Origin: Deltaproteobacteria bacterium
GTDB taxonomy: Bacteria; Desulfobacterota; Desulfobulbia; Desulfobulbales; VMSU01
Length of the DNA stretch: 6,523 nt
Reading direction: 5' to 3'
NCBI GenBank assembly: GCA_024274995.1
Contig: JAJSAA010000160.1
Location: 1-6,523 of the forward strand
The notes under the pieces are model-generated. The model was not told the DNA's origin. It searched no databases and was given only the letters and a program-made list of their open reading frames with translations. Below, piece by piece: positions 1 through 5,033 of the stretch (its first letter is position 1; each line of letters opens with the position of its first letter). The position numbers were made by a program, and so were the translations under genes.

Positions 1-88
1 ACTGTAATATCGTTAAGGTGATAAAATGTGGTGCTTCTGGGACAGTTATTTTGTAGCGGCTTCTACCCATCATTTAGCTCTCCGTGTA

Positions 89-114
89 CGTTCCCACGCG
101 GGAGCGTGGGAACG
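89..114. repeat. Perfect 11-bp inverted repeat, REP-like hairpin
   Basis: The arms CGTTCCCACGC (89-99) and GCGTGGGAACG (104-114) are perfectly complementary around a GGGA loop. Neither strand has a T-run directly after the stem, so it is not a standard intrinsic terminator. From memory, palindromes with a GTTCCCACGC arm occur as scattered intergenic copies in many proteobacterial genomes and resemble REP elements, some of which are mobilised by REP-associated tyrosine transposases. Only this one copy is visible here, so the dispersed-repeat assignment is inference. The structure itself is certain. Confidence 0.7.
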
Positions 115-185
115 AGAAAAACGGTCTTGTAACTATTTAGCAAGGGTACAAATTACCCTCAACTCGTAACTGTAACTTCAAATGG

Positions 186-205
186 GTGTAGCTGAATAGC
201 TACAC
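186..205 (-). terminator. Hairpin directly after pgk, possible weak terminator
   Basis: An 8-bp perfect stem (GTGTAGCT at 186-193, AGCTACAC at 198-205) with a 4-base loop begins five bases after the pgk stop codon. In the pgk transcript the stem is followed by CCATTTGAAG, with no real U-tract, so termination efficiency is doubtful and the hairpin may instead stabilise the 3' end. A second small hairpin (AGGGTA/TACCCT, 143-159) lies beyond it. Nothing that looks coding is visible in 1-210. Confidence 0.35.
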
Positions 206-210
206 TACCT

Positions 211-1386
211 TTATTCCAGAGCCTTAACTCCTGGCAGCTCTTTGCCTTCCATGAGCATAAGAAAGGCTCCGCCGCCAGTGGACATATATGATATTTTGTC
301 GGCGGCTCCGGCCTGGTTTATCAGGGCGTTGGTGTCACCACCCCCGACGATGGACAGAGCCGGACTGGCGCTCACCGCCTCTACCATGGTTAGTGAGCCA
401 TGCGAAAACTGCTCTATTTCAAAGGCTCCCATGGGGCCGTTCCAGACAATGGTCTCGACCCCGGCCAGGGCCTCTTGGTAGAGTAGAGATGTGGCTGGGC
501 CGATGTCTAAGGCCATCCAGGTCTTGGGAATATTATAGATGGTAGTGGTCTTGCTGGCCGCCTGGGGAGTGAATTCTCTGGCCGCAATGCTGTCAACGGG
601 AAGATAGAAGGCTATTCCCTTGTCTTTGGCCAGATTAATTAACTCTTTTGCCGTGTCTAAAAGATCATCTTCCACCAGGGATTTACCAATATCAAAGCTC
701 TGGCTTTTCAGGAAGGTGTTGGCCATGGCTCCGCCGATAATCATTACGTCCACCCGATCCAGCATATTACGGATGGCCCCCAGTTTGCTGGAGACCTTGG
801 CACCGCCGAGAATAACGGCCAACGGTTTTACCGGATTGGCTATGGCTCGGTTAAAGAAATTCATTTCTTTCTCTAACAGGAATCCAGCGGCTTTGACCTG
901 CAGGTAGTCAGTGACTCCGGCTACCGAAGCATGAGCCCGGTGGGAAACCGCAAAAGCATCGTTTATATAGATTTCGGCCAGAGAGGCTAATTCCCTGGCA
1001 AAATTGGCCTCGTTATCCTGCTCGGCGGCGTGAAAACGTAAATTTTCCAGGAGCAGGATTTCGCCATCTTTAAGGTTTCGGGCCATCTCTTTAGTTTTCT
1101 GCCCAAGGCAGTCCGGAGCCAGAGCTACTGGTCGGCCCAGAAGCTCGGTCAGGCGGGTGGCAATGGGGGTCAGGCTGTATTTGTTGATCCGCTTACCCTT
1201 GGGGCGGCCGCAATGGGAGCATAAAATCAGCCTTGCTCCCTGTTGGATAAGATAGTTGATACTGGGCAATACGGCGCGTATCCTGGTGTCATCGGATATG
1301 CTGCCGTCATCGGCAAAGGGGACATTAAAATCCACCCGCATTAAGACCTTTTTACCATTGGTATCGATATCTTTTAGATTTCGCAT
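211..1386 (-). CDS. pgk: Phosphoglycerate kinase
   Basis: This 391-residue cytoplasmic enzyme transfers phosphate between 1,3-bisphosphoglycerate and ADP, the step after GAPDH in glycolysis, and runs in reverse in gluconeogenesis. The length is normal for bacterial Pgk. Family marks in order are RVDFNVP (17-23), DDTR (32-35), SHCGRPKG (57-64, usually SHLGRPKG), ENLRFH (114-119), NDAFAVSHRAHAS (142-154, where A146 stands in place of the common Gly), GGAKVSSK (194-201), WNGPMGAFE (315-323), GGGDT (348-352) and STGGGA (369-374). These cover the 3-phosphoglycerate and nucleotide sites, so the protein should be active. The open frame runs on upstream to 1545, but the start is set at 1386 because the family N-terminus begins there and a GGGAGG ribosome site lies nine bases before it. 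It follows the rimI remnant by five bases and is probably co-transcribed with gap. Confidence 0.96.
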   Translation of the reverse strand: MRNLKDIDTNGKKVLMRVDFNVPFADDGSISDDTRIRAVLPSINYLIQQGARLILCSHCGRPKGKRINKYSLTPIATRLTELLGRPVALAPDCLGQKTKEMARNLKDGEILLLENLRFHAAEQDNEANFARELASLAEIYINDAFAVSHRAHASVAGVTDYLQVKAAGFLLEKEMNFFNRAIANPVKPLAVILGGAKVSSKLGAIRNMLDRVDVMIIGGAMANTFLKSQSFDIGKSLVEDDLLDTAKELINLAKDKGIAFYLPVDSIAAREFTPQAASKTTTIYNIPKTWMALDIGPATSLLYQEALAGVETIVWNGPMGAFEIEQFSHGSLTMVEAVSASPALSIVGGGDTNALINQAGAADKISYMSTGGGAFLMLMEGKELPGVKALE

Positions 1387-1391
1387 GCCTT

Positions 1392-1705
1392 TTATCCTCC
1401 CGTCTGTATTGGCTGAGCGCTTGATAAGTCCTTTCGTAAAATCACGGTGTTGCCGGGCGGTAGCCTGTAATAGTCCGGACGGCTGCCCATCGTCTGAAAC
1501 AAATTTTTTCGATACAGGGCAGTGGCTGCCGTGTTTTCCTCCCACACTTCAAGGAAGCAGGTTGCAGCCTTTTGCATGATTAGATGCCGCCAAACCTGCT
1601 CCAGGAGTCGGTGTCCCAGGGGCCGGGGAGAAATCGTTCAATATTCCAGACCTCCGGCAGGTCGGCGGCCGTCATGGTCAGACAGCGTATGTCCGCGCCG
1701 CTCAT
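1392..1705 (-). pseudogene. rimI: Broken RimI-type GNAT acetyltransferase (internal deletion and frameshift)
   Basis: RimI acetylates the N-terminal alanine of ribosomal protein S18. Two frames carry matching pieces. The first starts at ATG 1705, ten bases after gap, and runs 41 residues to a TAA at 1582-1580. It contains AADLPEVWNIER and PGPWDTDSW, which fit the RimI N-terminus. The second frame, read to 1392, contains RHLIMQKAATCFLEVWEEN, then TAATALYRK and SRPDYYRLPPGN, the typical C-terminal half (LEVR.SN.AA..LY...GF....R..YY). The centre is missing: about 45-55 codons that should include beta strand 4 and the acetyl-CoA loop (R/QxxGxG/A). The total is about 104 codons against roughly 150 for the family. 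Small residue losses are also suggested near IERFLPGPW and between HLI and ATCFLEV. It has no strong ribosome site. I call it a pseudogene; an assembly error is the alternative. Confidence 0.75.
1396..1401 (-). promoter_or_regulatory. Ribosome binding site that fixes the pgk start
   Basis: On the minus strand GGGAGG precedes the ATG at 1386 by nine bases. Its final GG... region abuts the in-frame stop of the rimI remnant (TAA at 1394-1392), so translation of the two frames may be coupled. This site argues against the longer upstream start at 1545. Confidence 0.75.
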
Positions 1706-1715
1706 GTTTTTCTGT

Positions 1716-2921
1716 TTAGACCATCATTTCGGCCATGGCGATTGTTCGATCACCAAGCATATTGGTATAACTGCCAAGTTCATTGTCGTACCAGCCATAG
1801 ATAACGGCCTGGGTCACGGGGACATTAATTATATCGCTGGTTCCCTTGATTCCCAGTTTGCTCAAATTAACCTTGATAACGGCGGTGCGAGTATGATTCT
1901 CTGTCCCTTCAATGGTGGCAGCGGCAAAGGGCATTCCAATTATATCCGAAGAGACGTTTTGCGCCTCGCTGTAATCGAGATAAGATGAGGAAGCCGCGTA
2001 ATCACGATAAATGGAGTTGATAAGATCTCGTTTAATGGGGCGGTCAAGATCATCCTGCATGTTCATGACCAGAATAATCAGCGAACCGGTGGTGGTGGGA
2101 ATTCGTACCGATTCAGCAATAAAACCGATATTAGACATTTCTGGTATGACCAGTTTCAGGGCGTTGGCGGCTCCAGTCGTGGTGAGGATTATATTATTTA
2201 GTATGGAGCGGTTTTTACGCAGATCCTTGGCCCCCTTTTTGGGCAGCCGATCTAAGACCTGCTGGCTGCCGGTGGCGGCATGGACGGTAACCATGGAGGC
2301 GCTTAGAAAATTGTCGGCCCCAAAATGATCCAAAAGCGGTTTTATCATGTATGATAAACAGGTGGTGGTACAGGAGGCGGCCGAGAGCAGACAGTGCTGG
2401 GTGGGGATATAATCATCAGTGTTAATTCCCATCACCGTGGTTATGGCATCATCGGGCATAGACATGCCCTGAGCCCTAATCTTGAAAGGGGCGGAGAGGA
2501 TGACCTTTTCGGCCCCAGCCTGGAGATGGCCTCGCAGGGCGCCGCCGGGGGCCGCCCCGTCGGCGGTGGGATCGGTGAAAACTCCGGTAGTGTCAACCAC
2601 CAGCCGGACATTATTTTCCTGCCATTTGATCTCGGCCGGGTTTCGTGACTCTCGCAGAATCTTTACCGGTATCCCGTTGATGGTCATGGTGCCGTCAGAA
2701 TCGTTTAAATTCTCTATAACTCGGCCACCTTTATAACCGTGCAGGTAATTGGCCAGTCGGCCATAGGTGCTGTCCCGCTCTATTGAGGCGGCTATATCCT
2801 CTAAACCCTGCCCGACACCGCGGCCGATATTGGCCACAATACCGCTGAAGTATTGGCGGCCGACGTGGTGCCAGATTGATAATTTACCAATTCTGCCCAG
2901 TCCGTTGATTCCCAATTTCAT
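1716..2921 (-). CDS. gap: Glyceraldehyde-3-phosphate dehydrogenase, long divergent form
   Basis: The enzyme oxidises glyceraldehyde 3-phosphate with phosphate and NAD(P) to 1,3-bisphosphoglycerate, the substrate of the Pgk encoded downstream. At 401 residues it is some 60-70 longer than common bacterial GAPDH. The Rossmann motif GINGLGRIG is at 4-12, the catalytic motif ASCTTTC at 182-187 with nucleophile Cys184, the catalytic HAATGSQ begins at His214, STGAA-like TTTGAA is at 247-252, the substrate Arg273 lies in RIPTTTGS, and WYDNE is at 377-381. Extra residues lie near 115-135, between Cys184 and His214 (30 residues apart, not the usual 27), and before WYDNE. After beta strand 2 the usual VND, whose Asp selects NAD, reads VANIGR, so NADP or dual use is plausible (inference). 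The start is supported by AAGGAG six bases upstream. The second half of the motif, TTTC rather than TTNC, also marks a divergent subfamily. Confidence 0.93.
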   Translation of the reverse strand: MKLGINGLGRIGKLSIWHHVGRQYFSGIVANIGRGVGQGLEDIAASIERDSTYGRLANYLHGYKGGRVIENLNDSDGTMTINGIPVKILRESRNPAEIKWQENNVRLVVDTTGVFTDPTADGAAPGGALRGHLQAGAEKVILSAPFKIRAQGMSMPDDAITTVMGINTDDYIPTQHCLLSAASCTTTCLSYMIKPLLDHFGADNFLSASMVTVHAATGSQQVLDRLPKKGAKDLRKNRSILNNIILTTTGAANALKLVIPEMSNIGFIAESVRIPTTTGSLIILVMNMQDDLDRPIKRDLINSIYRDYAASSSYLDYSEAQNVSSDIIGMPFAAATIEGTENHTRTAVIKVNLSKLGIKGTSDIINVPVTQAVIYGWYDNELGSYTNMLGDRTIAMAEMMV

Positions 2922-2927
2922 TTTTAT

Positions 2928-2933
2928 CTCCTT
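2928..2933 (-). promoter_or_regulatory. Ribosome binding site of gap
   Basis: AAGGAG on the minus strand lies six bases before the ATG at 2921. It is the strongest ribosome site in the window, which fits a highly expressed glycolytic gene and fixes the start. Confidence 0.8.
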
Positions 2934-2944
2934 AAACTTTTTCT

Positions 2945-2974
2945 ATTTTATTACTTAGATGCATAGATGGTCAA
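2945..2974 (-). promoter_or_regulatory. Candidate sigma-70 promoter of gap
   Basis: On the minus strand a -35 box TTGACC (2974-2969, five of six consensus bases) and a -10 box TAAAAT (2950-2945, five of six) are separated by 18 bases. Transcription would start near 2938, leaving a leader of under 20 bases that just includes the ribosome site at 2928-2933. It would drive gap, the rimI remnant and pgk apart from rmuC. Confidence 0.5.
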
Positions 2975-3031
2975 AATTTATAGCGGTTGATTTACTGGAG
3001 TTTAACCATTTCTAACGGATAACTAATTGCT

Positions 3032-3060
3032 AATATAACATATTTAGATTGATATAAAAA
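3032..3060 (-). promoter_or_regulatory. Weaker second promoter candidate upstream of gap
   Basis: TGTTATATT (3040-3032, minus strand) is an extended -10 element with five of six -10 bases. The -35 position, TTTTTA at 3060-3055, is poor (three of six) at 17-base spacing. The surrounding 2934-3126 stretch is AT-rich, has no gene, and shows no convincing terminator for rmuC, so some read-through from rmuC into gap is possible. Confidence 0.25.
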
Positions 3061-3126
3061 CTGGTGAGGCGGCTATTTTTTTGCTGAAAATCACTCTGTT
3101 CCCAAGTACAAAACGGGGAGAATAAA

Positions 3127-4506
3127 TCAGCTCAGCGGTGTTCTTGGCGATTTTTCAACTATAGGTACCTCACCTTCTTCAGGGACGGCGGCCGGAGACA
3201 ATTCGTCAAATTTGCGGGCGGCGCTCATGACCCGGCTCTCGTAGGAGCCAACGGCACTATTGTAGGCCTTTATGGTGCGGTCAAGACCTTTTTTTATCTC
3301 ACTGAAATGATTACTCAAGTGCTGAAGACGTTCGTATAGTATCTTGCCTAGTTCCCCGATTTTATTGGCGTTACCAGCAAGTTTGTCTTGCCGCCAGCCA
3401 AAGGCCACCGCTCGCAGCAGGGCTATCAGGATGGTTGGGGTGGCAATGATCACCCCCTGTTCCGCTCCTGTTTCAATGAGGCGCGGGTCATTTTCCAGAG
3501 CGGCGCTGAAAAAGTTCTCACCAGGTAGAAATAAGATAACAAACTCCGGCGATTTTTTAAACTGAGCCCAATAAGATTTGGCTGATAGTCTATTTATCTG
3601 GTCTCTGACCTGGCGGGCGTGGAGCTTGAGCTTGATCCTTCGGGCGGCTGATTCCTGGCATTCCTCCGCCTCCATATAGGCCTGCAGGACGGCCTTGGAG
3701 TCGACAATTATTTCTTTGTCATTAGGTAATTTTATAATCATGTCGGGCCGCAGGCGGCCGGAGCCGTTGTCGATGGATGGTTGTTCAATAAAATCGCAAT
3801 ACTCCAGCATCCCGGCCAGTTCAACGACCCGGCGCAGCTGGATTTCACCCCAGCGGCCGCGGGTTCCCGGATTATGCAGGGCGCGGGACAGGCTGGCTGT
3901 TTCCCCTAATAAGTGGTTCTGGGCTTGCGCCATTCCCTTGACCTGTTCGGTGAGGGATGTATAGGCCTCAAGTCTGTTCAATTCTACCTGCCGCAGCTGG
4001 GTGTCGACCTGCTGCAGGGTATCCTGAACCGGTTTAAATAGTTCTTTGATGGCCCTGGTTCCCTTCTCTAATTCGTTTTTATTCTGCTGTTGGGCACCGG
4101 CAATGGTCTCCTTTGCCATCATAATGAAAGACTGACTGTTGCTTCGCATGATGTCGGCCGCCAGGGCCTTGAATGAAGCGTTCAGTGCTCTTTCACTCTC
4201 TTCGACGAATTTGGCCTGTCGGCTGTTGTAATCCTTCAAAAGACTCAGCTCTGTCTGCAGGCTGGCGGTTCTTTCACGCAATAAACCGTTATCGTCACGC
4301 AGGCAGCGTATTTCATCATCCTTAAGGGTTGAGCGGTTGTTAAGCTCGGTGATAATATTTTGCAGCTCTCGGATTTTATTATCGGCCTGTTCCTGTTCTG
4401 TGCGGCAGAGAAGCAGGATGCGGTTATGGCGGATAAGGGAGAGAATCCAGGCCGTCAATCCCCCGGCGGCAAGTCCAGTGGCAATATATAGGTATGAGGT
4501 GGGCAT
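3127..4506 (-). CDS. rmuC: RmuC-family protein (DNA recombination protein)
   Basis: RmuC proteins have a nuclease-like core and were named in E. coli for limiting recombination at inverted repeats; the biochemical role remains uncertain. The 459-residue product has one N-terminal membrane segment (about 5-25), so it is probably anchored with its body in the cytoplasm. A long heptad-rich, probably coiled-coil region follows (about 35-210), with the conserved core after it: RGRWGE (216-221), VVELAGMLEYCDF (227-239), RPD (253-255), VDSK (268-271), SPEFVILFLPGE (319-330), IATPTILIALLR (354-365) and GWRQ (370-373). RPD, VDSK and neighbouring residues resemble a PD-(D/E)xK nuclease arrangement. The tail after 440 is Pro/Glu-rich and looks disordered. 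The start is taken at the ATG just before the membrane segment, although no good ribosome site precedes it. The gene is the first on the minus strand and is separated by 205 bases from gap. Confidence 0.93.
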   Translation of the reverse strand: MPTSYLYIATGLAAGGLTAWILSLIRHNRILLLCRTEQEQADNKIRELQNIITELNNRSTLKDDEIRCLRDDNGLLRERTASLQTELSLLKDYNSRQAKFVEESERALNASFKALAADIMRSNSQSFIMMAKETIAGAQQQNKNELEKGTRAIKELFKPVQDTLQQVDTQLRQVELNRLEAYTSLTEQVKGMAQAQNHLLGETASLSRALHNPGTRGRWGEIQLRRVVELAGMLEYCDFIEQPSIDNGSGRLRPDMIIKLPNDKEIIVDSKAVLQAYMEAEECQESAARRIKLKLHARQVRDQINRLSAKSYWAQFKKSPEFVILFLPGENFFSAALENDPRLIETGAEQGVIIATPTILIALLRAVAFGWRQDKLAGNANKIGELGKILYERLQHLSNHFSEIKKGLDRTIKAYNSAVGSYESRVMSAARKFDELSPAAVPEEGEVPIVEKSPRTPLS

Positions 4507-4584
4507 TGATCTTGGCCATGTAGTTTCTTTACCGGCCCTTAATTGTTGATTTTTTATGTTTATTATGTTTAGCGGCAGACTAAT

Positions 4585-4636
4585 ATTATCTTTACCCTAT
4601 TTTTTACTTTAAAAAAAATTAATTTGGTAGTAGATT
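4585..4636. promoter_or_regulatory. Possible divergent promoters for rmuC and tRNA-Ser
   Basis: The palindromic hexamer TTTAAA (4608-4613) could serve as a -35 box in both directions. Leftward, GATAAT (4590-4585) lies 17 bases away and would start rmuC transcription near 4578. Rightward, TAGATT (4631-4636) lies 17 bases away and would start tRNA-Ser near 4643. Both -35 matches are only four of six bases in an AT-rich tract, so this is a weak call. The rest of the 160-base gap (4507-4666) shows nothing else clear. Confidence 0.25.
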
Positions 4637-4666
4637 AGGCCGTTCAATACGCATGATTGATTGTGC

Positions 4667-4754
4667 GGAGAGGTGTCCGAGTGGCCGAAGGAGCACGCTT
4701 GGAAAGCGTGTGTACGGCAACGTACCGAGGGTTCGAATCCCTCCTTCTCCGCCA
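4667..4754 (+). tRNA. tRNA-Ser(GGA)
   Basis: The acceptor stem GGAGAGG (4667-4673) pairs with CTTCTCC (4744-4750) through one G-U pair, followed by discriminator G4751 and a genome-encoded CCA (4752-4754). The anticodon stem CACGC/GCGTG encloses the loop TTGGAAA, which puts anticodon GGA at 4701-4703, reading UCC and UCU. A long variable arm (about 4711-4728, GTACG/CGTAC stem) is diagnostic of a class II tRNA such as serine. The T-arm GAGGG-TTCGAAT-CCCTC is intact. The encoded CCA fits the many Gram-negative genomes that carry it in tRNA genes. Confidence 0.97.
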
Positions 4755-4763
4755 TTTTTTATG

Positions 4764-4798
4764 AAAAGAGGTCTCTGCCTCAAGCGTTCCTCTTTTTT
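4764..4798 (+). terminator. Intrinsic terminator after tRNA-Ser
   Basis: AAAAGAGG (4764-4771) pairs with CCTCTTTT (4789-4796), and the T-run continues to 4798. The loop of 17 bases is long, and an inner GAGG/CCTC pairing (4768-4781) is an alternative. It lies ten bases past the CCA and would separate tRNA-Ser from the SRP RNA gene. Confidence 0.6.
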
Positions 4799-4820
4799 GT
4801 TATAGTTTTGTATGCAGTTT

Positions 4821-4922
4821 GATAGCCGGGTCCTGCGCAATAAAGACTCGCAAACCCCGCCAGATCCGGAAGGAAGCAACGGTAGTGATCCTCTTTATGT
4901 GCCGCAGGGGTGCCTGGCTATC
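4821..4922 (+). ncRNA. ffs: Signal recognition particle RNA, 4.5S type
   Basis: This RNA binds Ffh to form the particle that delivers nascent membrane and secreted proteins to the membrane. The hallmark apical domain is present: CAGATCCGGAAGGAAGCAAC at 4861-4880, with a GGAA tetraloop (4868-4871) on a short stem and the conserved internal loop that Ffh grips. The ends GATAGCCGGG (4821-4830) and CCTGGCTATC (4913-4922) pair fully apart from a wobble, giving one rod of about 102 bases. There is no Alu domain, so it is the short type usual in Gram-negative bacteria and unlike the long RNA of Bacillus. Exact ends are inferred from the terminal pairing. It sits upstream of dnaX, a neighbourhood shared with Bacillus subtilis scr. 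Confidence 0.93.
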
Positions 4923-4930
4923 TTTTTTTT
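4913..4930 (+). terminator. Terminal stem plus T8 run ending ffs
   Basis: The closing strand of the SRP RNA rod (4913-4922) is followed immediately by eight T bases (4923-4930) and then eight A bases (4931-4938). Stem plus U-run is an intrinsic terminator arrangement, with the RNA's own closing helix as the stem. Confidence 0.5.
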
Positions 4931-5033
4931 AAAAAAAACAAATCTTGCGAATTGTCCTGCCATTATGACCGCTTAAGGCGGTGTCCGCGTTTTTTCGGAA
5001 TAAAATTGATTTTCTCTTAAAAATTTACGTCTT

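Noticed and set aside
89..114. Palindrome as the pgk terminator
   Set aside because: There is no T-run after the stem on either strand and it lies about 100 bases from the pgk stop; a repeat or stabiliser fits better.
1387..1545. 53-codon N-terminal extension of pgk
   Set aside because: It has no resemblance to Pgk, overlaps the rimI C-terminal frame, and the internal ATG at 1386 has a good ribosome site and matches the family N-terminus.
1584..1988. Plus-strand open frame of 134 codons
   Set aside because: It lies antisense to gap and the rimI remnant and has no recognisable protein features; it looks like a shadow of the coding strand.
4619..4879. Minus-strand open frame of 86 codons with a GGEGGIRTLGTLPY stretch
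   Set aside because: It is antisense to tRNA-Ser and overlaps the SRP RNA. This peptide is a well-known false translation of the reverse strand of tRNA-Ser genes.
4923..4938. T8A8 tract as a replication or binding site
   Set aside because: It is explained by the T-run that ends the SRP RNA; there are no DnaA-box-like repeats around it.
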